64,000 nucleotides of DNA. It comes from Lateolabrax maculatus. Its lineage: Eukaryota; Chordata; Actinopteri; Acropomatiformes; Lateolabracidae. How positions within the stretch are numbered: the first letter of the stretch is position 1; the number at the start of each line of letters is the position of its first letter. The notes under the pieces are model-generated. The model searched no databases. It was not told the origin of the DNA and saw nothing but the letters and a program-made list of their open reading frames with translations. The stretch lies in the NCBI GenBank assembly GCA_031216445.1, contig CM062208.1, positions 2,633,501-2,697,500 of the forward strand. Direction: 5' to 3'. A program made the translations under genes and the position numbers. Shown here piece by piece: positions 1 to 13,600 of this stretch.

Positions 1-2570
1 CACAACGGACTCACACTGAAACACGCACATCATCCAGCTCACATGCAAGTGGTGGAACAATTGGTTTGGGATAAGGAAACAAAAAGCTATCAGTATTGTG
101 TTTACAGTTCTCCTGACTGGCGTTGATAAAGGCAGCCTGTATTGACAGGGTTTGGGGACATCTGCGATTTAGTTATTGTACAAAAAATCTGAAAATCAAG
201 ATTAAAAAGCCATTAATTTGGTTGTTATTCAGTCCCAATAGGATTTGAGTTTTGTTTAAAGTTGCGCTTATCATTATTTTTATATCAACAAGTCATTAAA
301 GAACCATCTTTAAAGTAAATATTTCCCTCTGAAGATGGTGGAGACCGAAACAGAGCTAAAAGGAGTGGGAATATTATGTATCTGTTGGCCAGAAACGTAC
401 GAAAGTATGAATGTAAGTAAGTATGTTGCTCCGTTTCCGTTAGAGGTCTAAATAGGCAACTGGTGCTAACAAGTTCACCATTACGTCTTTATACAGTTAC
501 CTAGTTATAAAATGCCTTTTTGTTGCCTTAAAGTGGCTAGAAAAAGAAAAAAAATGACATGTGCTTGAAGTTTTTATGCAGACAGTTTTGTCCTGGTAGG
601 TAAGACGTTGAGCATTTCTGTAATACTTAGTTGACAGCTGATAGCTCGTTAAATGTTGAGAGACTTTCTGCCCTAAATGCAGCTTGTCAGGTAATTCTTA
701 TATCTCCCCAGCCATGTACAGCGAGCCCACCAACCAATGATTAGTTTTAGGTATTAGGTTAGACACATGGTTGTTTGATTAAATTTATATATATATATAT
801 ATTGTTACTTTTCCTGTTAGGACTTCAGCTTTTATGCTGTTTAAATAATTAAGCAGAAATAGTACATTAGTACACATAGTACACAGTACATAGTACACAG
901 TACACCTAATTTCCCTTCGGGGATGAATAAAGTAATCTATCTATCTATTTCCCATAGAGATAAAAACACCTGACTCAACTGAAATCCATTTCATATACAC
1001 AGAACAAACTCTTAGGTTGCCCAAAGTATAGTTATCAATAAATTATGCAAATCATGGTTTGTATCTCAGGCTTTCTAATAAACGAAGATGAAGCACGTGA
1101 AATGGAGCCTCCCATTGCAGTTAAACAATGGGAAATATCTCATGTGGGCTAGAAGACAAACGCATCTGATCAGACCATTTTGCACTGATTAACTCCTCCA
1201 GACAGAAACAAAAGTACTCTTAGAATCAATCAGAAAAATCCCCACTGCACATATTACGCACATGCCCCGGGGTAATGGAAACTGTCAACTGAGGTTATGT
1301 TTTTGGTCTCATTTGTTAGTTACTAAAACGTTTCTGTCAGATTTTAATGAAATTCTGTGCAAAGGCCAAGGACAGAGGAACAAGTGATTATGTTTCGGTG
1401 TAGACATGCACAGTGGTGTGGCGGATTGCGTGTAAAGTATGTGCTTTCTCTCGGTGTGTTAAACGTGTGAAAAAGAATGAGTGGAATGCATTCATTCCCC
1501 CAAGTTTTGCAGAAATCCAATTAGTGGTGTTACAGCTCATTTTTGACATACTGATAGAATAAGATCATTCCAAAGTTCCTACGCTGATTTCAAAGTGGGG
1601 ATCAAAAATACTTGACAAACTACAGCATATCCAGCATTTTACATTTGCCACGACTTCATTGACAGGTCAGTTAGTTTGCCAGAGTGCCCGGAGTGTTAGA
1701 ACAGCAGGTATAACTTTAATTTTAATCCCAATCGACGAAGGAAGACATGCAGAGATACATGCATGTCACTGTAAATGGGATAATACTAAGAGAAGAGGGG
1801 ATGATGTAAGGATGAGAGGGAAATAAACACAGATGTTAAATATGATGTGTATACCTTGGAGCAACAGGGGGAGTGTGCACACGTGCCTCGTGCACTGTTT
1901 ATAAGCCAAGCTAGTTGGGGGAGGAAGAGCTTTGAAGCTGATCCAGAGTGAAGAGGGGAAGAGGATTGTGTGTGCTGGTGTGTTGTCGAACAGAGATGAC
2001 ATTCTCACCATCCGGCAACCACGAGGCTTGTGCACTGCTGTGCTGCGCGTCGCCCACACATAACGGGAACGTAACAGCCGGGCGTCTCCTTTCCTTCTTT
2101 CTGTATCTTTTCCTCCATATTGTGTGCCCACTTATCCTTTTCTCCTTGGCCTGCTCCTCCTGTCCATTATTACCACTCATTAGCCTTTTGCTTGCCTTTA
2201 TTTGACAGTTTGACAGTAGACAGGAAACGGGTGAGAGAGGGGGGGCTATGACATGCAGCAACAGTCCCCACCATGGCCCTGTTGTTAGCCCTGTTAAGAA
2301 AGATTTGCGTGGCACTAGTTGATAGAAACACACACTAATTTGCGTAAACATTTGCACAATATTTGCATTGAAAGTAACATTTAGGCCTTAAAATTATCTA
2401 CATAACATAAGCATATTCATCTTACTATGAAACATTGTATATCGTTTTATGTTAGGAAAGAAAATCTATTTTTGCACACAAATTCAAACAAACAGACACA
2501 CAAGAGACAGACGTCTGGCACACACCGCCAAGCAAGGTGTGCAGATCCTGATTCGGGTGTGTGACAAATA
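1..2570. other. No gene recognised; short repeats only
   Basis: This stretch is AT-rich non-coding DNA. It holds a (TA) run at 785-803, a small tandem of AGTACACAGTACAT-like units (about 865-905) and a LINE-type 3' tail (901-953). The overlapping short frames around 1766-2357 on both strands have no family signature. Confidence 0.6.
901..953 (+). repeat. 3' tail of a LINE-like retrotransposon
   Basis: The text TTTCCCTTCGGGGATGAATA, then AAGTA and repeated ATCT units, is the typical 3' end of a common teleost non-LTR element whose tail is a short tandem repeat. Only the tail is recognisable here. The family name is not certain. Confidence 0.55.
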
Positions 2571-2579
2571 TTTATCGAC

Positions 2580-2640
2580 TTAAAGATGCACCGATTCAAT
2601 ACGCTGGATCCATATCGGCCCCGATACTGTAATAATAATA
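2580..2640. repeat. Fragment of a teleost interspersed repeat
   Basis: The segment AAGATGCACCGATTCAATAC followed by ATATCGGCCCCGATACTG resembles the end of a dispersed repeat with GATGCACCGAT and CGGCCCCGAT words that I recognise from fish genomes. A short (AAT)n run follows. A related word pair (CACCGATAGAGCCGATAAGG) occurs near 3472. Class is not assigned. Confidence 0.35.
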
Positions 2641-4751
2641 ATAATATCTGAGGCACTGGAGCTTGTACCGGGACAGAAAAAGTCAGATTAGTGGATCCCT
2701 GTTGTGATTAATGCACGAGTGACAGGTTATCTGTTGGAATACAAAGTAATGGAATTGGTGAAATACTCAAGAAATACTAATTAGAAAGCTGGTTTAATAA
2801 AAATAAAAAATAAAAATTGTAATAATTTGGCAATTTATGCTTAGAAGTGTTTTCCATAATATTTCTGTCCAGGAGGCTGATGAGTTTCAGAGGATAAACT
2901 GCGATGAGCTTTTTCATACCCTCACAAAATCGAAATGTTTAATTAGCTCCACCTTTGCCGGGTCTTTAAACTGGCTCTGCCCTCACTGTTTCCACCGGCA
3001 CATACCGCTGTAGCGCAGACTGGAGGGCCAGAGCAACAATAGTGTTTCCATGGGAACAAACCACCAAAGGGATGAATATACTCAGATATGCATATGTTTG
3101 TGTGTGTCCTTGTGTGTCTGTAACTACAGATCAACAGGTAGCAATGGTGGTAATCTGAGCTATTGGTTCCTCATGTGATGTAAGTCCTACAATGGTCCCA
3201 GATCGTATCCAATGCCGACGAGCTGGAACAGGGGAAAGTGTTGAGCAGACCAGTGGACACTCAGGGATCTTTGCACATGAGGAAAAGTAAAGGCCTAAAG
3301 TAGAACCGAGATCAACACCTACATGTCTGCGGTGGCATACACAGACAACATATTAAACAGTAGATGGTAGTCTTACATAGGTTAATTCTAAACAAGTTCA
3401 TTTTACCCCAGGCCCTTTTGAAATAAATATTCAATATGGCGATGCAACCTGGAACAATCTGTGGATCGTACACCGATAGAGCCGATAAGGGGACTCTCTC
3501 GGCTTGGTCTCAGCCACAGATCAACATGTCCCGCTGAGCAGCAGAAGATTTCCAACGTGACGCTGGCTGTTCGTGGCAGCTGGGAGAGTCACACTGATCA
3601 CCCCGTCATTTGGCACATGAACAATGCAACAGGGTTGTGAAGTTTTCTCACCTACTTTTGCAGCCTACCTTTTTGTTTTTCCCCGTTTGTGTTCTCTTTT
3701 GGTGCTCTCTCTTCCTCTTTTATCTCACTTGTTTACCTGATATTTTCCCCCTACTTATTAAGGTAAGAAACAACAATGCCGACACATTCTCAAGACCAAA
3801 GAGACGTAAGTGATTTCAGTTTTGACGTGATTTGTGTGCCTAAATATTGATACAGGGGAGAGCTCCATAAAGCATATGTGTAATTGTCAGGTACTTGCAC
3901 GGTGCAGTTTAAGCAGCTTTCAGTGTCTGTAAGCCCCGTGAGGAATGATCTGTGTTGGGTATAACTTGTTCTGTGCAGTGCTTTGAACTGGATTGGTTGT
4001 GTTTTGAGTTTGGAAGAACACTTGAATGTATTACAGCCTGATTCTACCTGATTCTCTCTGCTCTCCCTATCCCGCTCTTGCTCTCTGTTCTGTTGTAATG
4101 CGTTGCAGATTGCTGTGGGTGGATGGTGTTGCATGGTGTGAGAGCACAGCATTATCAAACAGGCATATATTTGTTTGTTTTTTTGTGTGTTTGGGTTTGT
4201 ATGGATTGGTATGGAGATGACCGCGAGCAGATAGGTCAATAACACAAACATCCCACTGGTGGAAACTTTGCATTGGATTGGTTGGGAATACTTTGCTACA
4301 ACCTGTCGACTTTCTTGTCAAATAATATTTTAATTCAAAAGGAGTCTTTTTTCAATGTTAATGTGTGTATTTTTTGTATTTTCAACTTTATTTTCTATTA
4401 AGAAACTGATCAATTAAAAAAGCTATTTTAAACTGGTTAATTAATTTAGCACTTAAATCATTATCAAGTAATCTTATAATTAATTGATCTTGTGCTTTAA
4501 CATTTGCAGTTTTCATTTTGTGATCACTGAGATTTAAGGAGGAGGATCCTCTTTAATTCATCCTACAGTACAGCAGCAGGAGCTCTGGTTATTATAAAAT
4601 GTACATTTTTAAAGCCTCTTAAAAGTAAGTTGGGGATTTAAGATAAGAATAAGGACATTTAATTATTAATGTTGGGAAATGTAATTTCTTTTTTTTACCT
4701 TCAAAATAATTTTTAGTGCATGATTTAGATTAAATGTTGATTTACTCAGCT
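2641..4751. other. No gene recognised
   Basis: Apart from the X-box motif at 3044-3057 I see nothing with coding or repeat-family character. The 153-residue minus frame at 3790-4251 is low in complexity and has no motif. Confidence 0.55.
3044..3057. promoter_or_regulatory. X-box-like RFX motif
   Basis: GTTTCCATGGGAAC is a nearly perfect palindrome matching the RFX X-box pattern (GTNNCC, spacer of 0-3, RGNAAC). No promoter is evident around it. Function is inferred only from the motif. Confidence 0.4.
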
Positions 4752-4985
4752 GCGGGGCGGCCTGGCTCAGGAGGTAGAACGGTCGTCCAGTAATCGGAAG
4801 ATTCTTGGTTCGATCCCTGGCTCCTGTTGAAGTGTCCTTGAGCAAGACACTGCTCCTGATGAGCAGTTGGCACCTTGTACAGCAGCTTCTGCCATCAGTG
4901 TGTGAATGGGTGAATGAAGGCATGTATTGTAAAAGCGCTTTGAGTGGTCAGTAGACTAGAAAAGTTTGCTATAAAAATGTAGTCT
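4752..4985 (+). repeat. tRNA-derived SINE
   Basis: It opens with a tRNA-like head: GGCTCAGGAGGTAGAACGGT resembles a box A region and GGTTCGATCCC is a box B. The body contains TGTCCTTGAGCAAGACACTG, TGCTCCTGATGAGCAG, the TGTGTGAATGGGTGAATGAA word and the GCGCTTTGAGTGGTCAGTAG word. This is a common teleost repeat. It is not a functional tRNA gene: no cloverleaf acceptor stem could be closed by eye. The copy is diverged. Confidence 0.7.
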
Positions 4986-6700
4986 ATTTATATGTAACTC
5001 TCTGTTATTCTGGTGGCAGACTCCACGGTGAACTCTCACAAATTTAAAATAAAATGTGTCATCTTAAAAATGCCAAAGCACTATCATCTGCTTCATTTCT
5101 TCAGGGATTCTGATTGTGATTTGACAGAGTGGAGGAGAAGGAAATTGAAGAACTTGCTTTGAAGCATTTCGACTGGTGTGTTGGCTGGAATAGAGCCTGT
5201 TTCACAGCTGGACACTTGAGACAGAAATAAGAAAATGATGTGCAGGAAGCAAAAAGGAGGCTCGTATTCACAGTGTAATGAAAGTGGGGTTAAAGTAACA
5301 CAAAGTAAGTGTCAGGTATGACAGACGAATGAGGCATCAGTGAGTAAGTGTAGCTTGGATGAATACCTGTGGCTGTGGGCATTGTTTGGGAGTCAGACAC
5401 GGTGAATCACTTTCATTGTTTTGGATCCTTCCTCTTTTTTTCTCATCAGTCCCTGTCTCGTTCCACCCTGTATCCCCCCAGTGTGTGTGTGTGTGTGTGT
5501 GTGTCTGCCTGTGGCTTTTTACTGTGTCTTTCTCTGACAGCTGAATTGGTGGTTGAGTGGTTGACACCTTTTTTTTTAACATGAGGATCTTAACACCCCC
5601 CCCCCCCCCCCCAAAAAAATATAGAAGGCAGAGCAGAATAGAGACATGATTGAGGAGAGGACAGGATTCATGAGTGCATTACGAGATTTGAAAGCATTCA
5701 AGGACATAATTGTGACTGTAATAACAGGATTTAAGCCCTCAGTAAGACTTGTGTCACCTGGTCCGAGCAAACAGTGGGTTTTCAAAGTTGTGTGCAGCCT
5801 GGGTTGGCAGTTTGTATCCCCGGCATGTAACCAGAAACCAAGATCCCTGAAATCCATCCATTCCTATTAAGAAACATCTGGCTATTTCCCAGCATGGCCC
5901 ATTAGCTTTCACAGCCATTACTGTAGATTAGATATGAACCTAACAAGTTACAGGCCTTTGGAAGCATGTGAGCCAATAATTGCTTGCAAGTGTCCTCCTT
6001 TTATTTATTAAAGAGTGTATTTAACACGGTATAAGAGTGCGCTCACATATATGCCCTTGTGCGCTTTTACTTATCGAGTGATTACAGATAGATTTTTGCT
6101 CTGTGTTCACTCCAGCATCCACCGTTTATGACAAACTGTATGTGTTGCATACATACGTGCTCCTCAGGGTCTCGCAAGAAAGCAGTATTTCCACTTTACC
6201 TCTGGATTTACAGTCTTGGGTATTGACCATCTGTTTGTTTCCAGTCTCCAGTCGACTGGGACTCAAATCATGGCATCTTAAAGATGATTGAAGTTGGCAC
6301 ATGTGACACTACCTTCAGCTCGATAAACTTCAGAGCAGTTACTAGAATTAAATCAGTCAATTTTATCGATTTACTGTCTGATTTTGGGAGCTGCTTGTTT
6401 TATGAAAAGCTTGTCTCGACATATGGAGACTGGGATCATCTTCAGTTCAGATTTTATTGTCACTTGTGGGAAGTTTGGCCTGCAGCAAGGCAGAAACAGT
6501 TAGTTTAAACAGTCCAACAGCAAAAACAGAATAAAACCACCAATTAAAAAATTAACTCATAATAGAGGTAAAATAAATAAGTGATAGCAATAACTGAAGA
6601 CAAATTAAAACGGGTAAAAGAAAAAACAATCTTGACTGACAGAGGATTATTCCTGTTACACTTACTGGATTACATCCTGTACCTCCGAGCATTTTGCTTA
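4986..6700. other. No gene recognised; microsatellites
   Basis: It holds (GT)12 at 5481-5504 and a C17-A7 homopolymer junction at 5596-5619. Otherwise it is unremarkable AT-rich sequence. Confidence 0.55.
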
Positions 6701-6714
6701 AAGGAATCGATCGA

Positions 6715-6990
6715 CATGTTTGGAAACCCGCTTATTCGCTTTCTGTCGCAGAGTTGGATGAGAAGATCGATACAATCTCACGTCTGTCTGTAAAATATAA
6801 GGCTACAGCCAGCAGATGCTTATCTTAGTTTAGCACCAACACTGGAAAGAGTGGGCTCGCCTGGCTCTATTCAAAAGTAAACTCCTCTTACCAGCACCTC
6901 TAAAGTTTACTAATTAACGTGTATTTCCTGTTTGTTCAATCTGTGTAAAAAACAAAATTTGAAGGGGGAGCACTTGCCAGGCAACCGAAT
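6715..6990 (+). repeat. Teleost interspersed repeat (TTATTCGCTTTC / CAGCAGATGCTTATCTTAG type)
   Basis: The words CTTATTCGCTTTCTGTCGCA, AGTTGGATGAGAAGATCGAT, CTACAGCCAGCAG, GCTTATCTTAGTTTAGCA, CCAGCACCTCTAAAGTTTAC and TAATTAACGTGTAT follow in the order I know from a very common fish repeat with several hundred base consensus. The end GCCAGGCAACC near 6976 also fits. The element class is not sure (SINE or non-autonomous DNA element). Confidence 0.6.
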
Positions 6991-6994
6991 AAGT

Positions 6995-9900
6995 TACTGA
7001 AATTACATTTACACACCATGAAGCACCTGAAAACAAAAGCTGTCCAGAAAGAGGAATGGTCTTTCTTCCCTTGACCTTCCCTGTGAAAAAGCTAGTAATC
7101 GTTATTCTGTGTATGTGAATCTGTGTGGTTGATAGTACGTGTGCACCTTGGCACATATGTGTGTGTGTTTTGAGTGTTCATACGGGGCAAGTTACAAGGG
7201 TGATGGGTTCTTACATCATTTCCATTTTAGCCCCTCTTCTTTCACCCACCCCCCCAGCGTAAACGAAGGGGTTTAGAGCTCCTTCTTGAACTCCTGTCAC
7301 AAGTATAAAAGGGAGCCTGTCCACGCAAGAATGAGCTTCATTTCCTCAAGGGCATTCTGGGAGCTGTGGGTCATACTAGGAAAGGTTGGTGGTAAAAGAA
7401 ATTACTATTGATCTACTACTGGAGGTGAGGGAACAAGCCAGGAGTACAGGCCACACAAAATGGCATGCACACTCATACATAGTCGAAAAAATACATAACT
7501 GTGCATGCACGCAGCATGTGCATTCATCGTGTTTGTTAGTGTGCGTCCAGTGAAGCCAGCAGGGTTTCTCATTGATTTCTAAGCCTTTAAGAGGTGATGA
7601 AAGGGCAAGAAAATGTGCCGTTACACTCGAGAGACCCGTATGCTTACCTTCATCTTCTGTTTCTCCTGCACTCCCACAACTCTCCATCTCTCCATCCACC
7701 ACAACTAATGCAGGATTTCAAAAGCAGAGCTTGACTATGCTGCTGACATTCAAATGATACATTTACATGTTGTTATATGTGTTTTTTGTTTTCAGGCATC
7801 AAAATCATATATGAGACAAATAGTATCATGATGTAATTTCTGGTGCATTTTTCCAGTTTTACAGTGGCTTATCTTAAAAGCAGGCGTCCACTCAGCCTTT
7901 ACACACTATTACCTCGGCCATCTTGCTTTCCACCTTTTTATGGATTTCAGCTTTACCCGAAGTAATCAAGTGGAGTGAAAGCTCTGTAGCGTTCTCAGTG
8001 TTTAAAGGTTTAGTCCACAGTATCTGACATAGAATCGGCCCAGTGTTTTAGGAGATTAACCTGCTGCTCAGCAGACTCCAAGTGTGTCCCCTGAAGATGC
8101 CAACACAAGCCACATAACGAAGCAGGTTCTTTCGATCAGCCCGAAGAAGCAATTAAGGCCCGTACTGAGCTCTGGTGCTTAAATTGGGTTGAGAAAGTCC
8201 ACTGCAGAGTGCTCTGTGTGCAGACCGAAGAGTTGGTGTGATGTGCTGTGGGAGCATCTTTTCTCCAGACTGGACAATTTACTCTATCTTGTCGAATTTA
8301 GTAGCTTCAAGGTTCAAGGTTGCTGCTCTTAAGGTCCCAGCAATAAGTCCAAAAAAAATATATAGAGCAGTTTGAAGGAGCGATGGCTGCCGCATCTGGA
8401 TGTCCCGCTGTTGTCTTTAGAGGATGTTAGAGTCTGGGAGGACGCATCATCTCTGATGTTTGTTATGGCTCTCCAGCTAATGTTGCAGCCGCTGGCAAAT
8501 TGAGAAAGTCAGAGTGAATCGAAAAACCAACCACCGTGGGGTATGTAAATGATCTTACTTTTGTGGTGTTATACACAAAACCACAATGCCCAAACAAAGA
8601 CTTTGTCATCCCTGTCCACAGAGCTTTGCAGCTAGAAAACAAATTCCAGTCTCTTGTTGAGCCAATATTCCCAGTGCAACAAGGAACTCTCTCAAAGCCT
8701 CTCTTGAGAAATAATGGGGAGTGTTTCTACAGAATAAACTGGCCGACTCTGGTGACTAGACTGACAGAGAATTATTTATACAGAAACACCAGCTACAGGG
8801 ACTAGAGCCAAAAACTACCAGGGGGAGATTTGATTTTTAACGGTGTGAGGAGTAAAATGGTAAAAATGTTCTATTTTCCAGGCACCACAGTTGGAAACAT
8901 AACCACAAAAAAATCTGTAGATCTTAAAATAGCGCTGCTGGGTTTGCACCTCTGTCTCAAACTACAGTTTCCCATAACTTGAGCTTTGCTGACAGTCCCA
9001 ACCTACGCTGACATCGGAGACAACTCGTAAGAGCCAGAAAACCCAGGTTCCTGTTGCTTTGTTTACTGTCTTGCAATGTATTTGCAGTTCGGCACAACAC
9101 TTCCATTTAAACTAAAGACTCACATGTTCAATCAGCACCCCTCTGATGCAATCACAACAAAACAGAATATTGTGAGCTTCAGACAAGGTACGATTTGTTG
9201 TCAGGCAATTTAATTTGATTGCAAAATGCTGTATGTAAATGACAGGTTTCAATAATCATCCGTGAATCAGCTTAAATTGAGTTAGTAGTACATCAGAACA
9301 GAGGCTGGAGCGGTGGGTGGTGCGTTTTCAGCTTTCAGAGCAGTGTTATGTGGCCAGGATGTAAGGTTCAGTAGCAAATAGCAGCTTGATTGTCAGATTC
9401 TCGAGTTTTAAATAGACTGCTCTGTGAACATGTGTTTAATTAGCACTCTGTTGATAATCAGCTGATCTGGACACATTTTGCATTGAGTCTGCAAAGGGGG
9501 TTGGGGTGGGGGTGTTGGGTGGCCATGAAATCTGGTTCTGTAATTTGTAATCTACTGTAAATCCCCAAAGAAAACTGAAAAAACTGAAAACCCAAATTAA
9601 AATTCCACTCCTTCCTTTCATCCCTCTTCTTTTATCCCTTTTCTTCTGTCCTTCCTTGCCTCACCCTTGCCCTCTCTTGCCCTCTCTCCTGCCTCTTACC
9701 TCTCCACATCCTTCACTGACTGTTTATCACTCTCACCTGTGTCTCAGCTCTTACTCATCCAGTGATTCACCCTTATTAAATCCTGTCTCCAGCCCCGTTT
9801 CTTCGCCTGTCTGCCTGCCTTTCTCTCTCTCTCTTTCTTCCTCTCTGGCTTTCTTCTTGGACAGCAGGCAGCTGGTGCCACCTTCTTTGTTAAATTCCTA

Positions 9901-12430
9901 TTAGTTTCATGCATACATTCAGGGGCCACTCATCAGTATTCATCACCATGACCAGAGCTTTTGTCCATCAAGACTATGCACTTACTTCACCAATTATGTT
10001 GAAGGTGTTGTAATTTGCAAATGGGGCCAAATAGTAAAATGTTCATGGTTAGGGGAACAGGGATGTGTGCACTGTTTTGGGTTTGCCACATTTGTTTTAT
10101 TGCGCTGTGCCATGTGTATGAGTGTTTGTGAAACAATAATGAGGAAGAAAACATACAGATATGGGATCAGTCTTATGGGACCACTCAGCATCTATATTTA
10201 CCTGATGGATTTACCTGGATTTACATTTTTAAAGCTTTAAACTTTTTTAAATTTGACTGGACTAAATGACAGGATGACATTGGACAGTCTGGAGAGATGC
10301 AATGCATTTTGGGGTGGTTAATTATGTCCAGTAAGGTCAGACCACAGACTCAGAAATTCATGTTAATCTAGTATACACAGCCACTTTTACAAGACATTTT
10401 GTTTTGTCTCCAGCTTAAGATCTAAGAAGCAGTCCATAGAAACACCGCAGCATCAAAGTGAGCTGGAGCATACTGACGCTTGTTTTCCCTTAAATGAAGA
10501 AACGCAGATCTCTGGGCTCCTGGCTCTCCCCATCTTTCCTGATCACCTGGGAGAAAAAGACATGTTGCATTTGTCCAGTTATTTAGCCCTTTAGCTCAGC
10601 TGGAGGGTGACATACCTTTTGTCTTCATCACTTGACACATGCGTCATCGGCAAGAAATCATTCCGCTCCCCCGCTCATTTGAAGCTGCAATGGGAAAGAC
10701 ATACTGTCATTTTGCCTTCTCAGCCTGCACTCCTGGTTATTGAAGCTCTGCACTGCCTATGGATATGGACATATTGATAATTTTGACTCCCCTTGGGAGA
10801 GAGTGGACGTTTTGTACAGAAGAAGTTGAATTGACCCAAACAGATTCGAAGCATAGTGCAAGTTCAATCAGGGAGACTGACTATCTTCATGCTTACTCTA
10901 TTTATTATTCTATTTATTATTTATCGGCTTTTCAATCATCTTATCGCTGTCAAAGTGTAAAACAGTGTCTTTCTCCGCTGCTGTCAGCTGTCATTTCAGC
11001 ATCAGATCAGTGCAACCCTCATCCACCCCATCCAGCTCCGTCTTCATCACAGCCAGTCTCCCCAGTTAGTCCTTCCAGTGAGCCCATCAGAAGAGCTGCT
11101 CCACATCTCATCCATCCAGATCTTCAGCCACTGCTCTTCACCCTTTCACCACCACCAGTGTCTGTATATAGTGGAGTCAATATTATTTTGACTCCACTAC
11201 ATTTATCTGACAGCTTTAGCCTTTAGTTACTTTTCAGATTATATTTTTTCATCCCCTTCCTCTCCAGTGAAACCATGTGTGGTGTTTTTGAATGTAAAGG
11301 TTTTTGATTAACTGAAGGATAAAGTGTTCCTTTACAGGTTTAGAAAATTATCCTACCTCTTAAGCTAAATAAACTATTTAAATCCTCTTAGATCAGCTGA
11401 AAAATGCATCGTCACAAAGCTGAAAACAGGCTGTTTTTCTGATGAAAAGTTAACTTTTTTAGAGATACGTGATGATCTTATAGACCATGATGCATTGCTG
11501 TAGATTAATCTACCCAACAGGATATAAAGGAGTTAAAATGACCTCAACCATAAACATCTACAGCAGTAAAATTCAACTTACACATGAATTCAGCAGTAAT
11601 ATTAATCCATCTTTAATCTTATATTTAATTTTAATTAATAAAGTTTGAGGCTTTGCTCTATTTCCTTTGCCTTATTAGGAATATTCAGCATTGCAGGTTT
11701 TTGTGTTTTAGACCAACAGGTTATATTTGGTCACTACAGTTTTTCATAAAAGCATGAAAAGTGGTTCACTTGTACAGCTTTGGGGCCCTGAACATTTTCA
11801 CAAATGGAGCCATCACAAAAAAACACCTCAGGGCGTATTTTTCATTATGTATTTTTCATCATGGTCATACATGGTTTCATAGTTTACCTTTGAATGGTCT
11901 CAACTTCAATTAAATCTTCTCATGAAAGGAAAAAGAAAAGCTAAACGGGGATTAGAGATGAAGACAAAACACTCACTGGCCTTTTCCCACATGGGTATTG
12001 AGAGAGCTTAGTTGACGGCACAGAAGGCGGTTATTGAGCATCCCGGCAGGAGTTTGTAAATAACTGCATGAGAAAGTAGATGAATAAATAAGTCTCATGG
12101 AGCCAGTCCACAGACGTATACAGTCAAAGCAGAGAGCCTAAAGCACGATTCATGGACAGGTTGTGGAATAATAGTCGTATTTCAGCAAGGCCTCGCTTCC
12201 ACAAGTAAACACCACAATGGATCTTCTATGAATGATGAGTAGGGAGATTTACATAATGTCCTGCAGGGTGCTTTATCACCTGGACATACACATAGGTTGA
12301 CAGGCTGGATAGGAAGCGTTCCATTACCAGATGAAGCTTCATGGTTCATTGGATCCTATTTGCTTGTAGATTTAAAAGAGCCTGTGGGAGAGCTACATCG
12401 AGAAGGTCATTCATGGATCTGTGAGAGAGA
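6995..12430. other. No gene recognised
   Basis: Both strands were read for domains; none was found. The frames at 8536-8805 (+) and 10759-11226 (+) lack motif, splice context and codon bias. A short fragment of the GTGGTGGAA-type repeat lies at about 11165-11255 (ACTCCACTACATTTATCTGA then CAGCTTTAG). Confidence 0.5.
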
Positions 12431-12432
12431 GG

Positions 12433-12960
12433 GAGATTCAAGTCAAGTAAAGTTATATATATATAGGCCAGAATCACAATAATCACATAATTTGCCATAA
12501 TCTGCTTTACAGTGTGCAACATAAGACACCTATGTCCTTAGACTCGCGATTCGTATCAGAAAAAAACACTTTCAACAGGGAAAAAATTGATGTAACCTCA
12601 GGAAGAGCAACAAAGGAGGGATTCCTGTCCCAGGACAGAAAGACCTGCAATATATCGTTTACACAGCAGACCAATTAAATCACAATTCATACAAATTACG
12701 ATGATATTTCTGATACATGTGGATAATAAAATATATGTTAGGAATATGGATACTGGAGGACACCAAACAGCCCCAGGGAACACCAAATGAAAACCCTAAC
12801 AACATGGCCTCCTCTCCACCATGGAGACTTGTAAGAGGACGAGAGAGAGAGACGGAGAGAGATGAAGAGAAACACAGCTTGGAGGCTTAAGGAAACAGAA
12901 ATGCAGCAGTTACTATGAAGACATTCGTTGAGACTGAGACCGGCCTACCAAAAGGATAAT
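12433..12960 (+). repeat. Teleost interspersed repeat (GGCCAGAATCACAATAATCA type)
   Basis: The order of words (TATATATAGGCCAGAATCAC, ATTTGCC, TGCTTTACAGTGTG, GTCCTTAGACTCGCGATTCG, TCAACAGGGAAAAAATTGAT, AACCTCAGGAAGAGCAACAA, AGGAGGGATTCCTGTCCCAG, GACAG) fits a common fish repeat whose consensus begins TTTATATAGCCCAATATCAC. It runs into the reversed L2 fragment that follows. Only the first 250 bases match well; the rest to 12960 is probable. Confidence 0.6.
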
Positions 12961-13009
12961 GGTCCCATGTGCGAGGCCTGAACTCATCAAAGAGTCAGCG
13001 CCAAGTGAA

Positions 13010-13600
13010 AGTTAAGGTGAAGAAGTGAGTTTTAAGTTTGGATTTAAAGACGTTAACGGATTTAGACTGTCTGATGTCAGCAGGGAGGTTGTTTCAGAGG
13101 AAGGGGGCCCGGTACTAAAAGGCCCTGCAGCCAGTTGACTTCTTTTTAACAACGGGGACGGACAGGAGCCCTGTATACTGAGAGCGGAGTGCCTGAGATG
13201 GAGTATAAGGTATAATGAGATCAGACAGGTATGAAGGCTTGAGCCCATTTACAATTTTGTGAGTCATCAGAAGCACCTTAAAGTCTGATCTGACATGAAC
13301 AGGGAGCCAATGAAGTGAAGATAACATTGGTGTAACATGATAAAAATGTTCCGGTTTTATTTAAAATTCGAGCTGCAGCATCCTGAACCATTTGAAGACT
13401 TTTAGCGCGACAACAAAACAATACAAGTCTGGGTGAAACAAAGGCATGAATTAGGATCTCTGCATCAGCCATAGACAGGATAGACTTCATTTGAGCTATG
13501 TTACGTTATGTTTAGTGAAAAAAGGCGATCTTGGTGGATTTCTTTAATGTGCTGATCAAAAGTAGGATCAAACGTAACACTTGTCGAAGGTTACTGTTAC
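13010..13600 (-). pseudogene. L2-type LINE, broken 3' end of the reverse transcriptase ORF
   Basis: Read on the minus strand in three shifting frames, this gives the C-terminal part of a non-LTR retrotransposon ORF2. The pieces are VTFDPTFDQHIKEIHQDRLF, SMADAEILIHAFVSPRL, LQMVQDAAARIL, then (another frame) MLSSLHWLPVHVRSDFKVLL, THKIVNGLKPSYLSDLI and LRSQYTGLLSVP, then SSETTSLLTSDSLN and LTSLNPNLKL. The LHWLPV motif with the following K-x-LNGL and PSYL blocks is diagnostic of the L2/CR1 group. At least two frameshifts are needed and the catalytic core is absent, so the copy is dead. Confidence 0.75.

Noticed and set aside
4752..4830. tRNA gene
   Set aside because: Box B and a box A-like head are present, but the acceptor stem does not close and the sequence continues into a known SINE body.
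10759..11226. 155-residue plus frame rich in Ser and Pro
   Set aside because: No motif, and its end reads through a piece of repeat family B.
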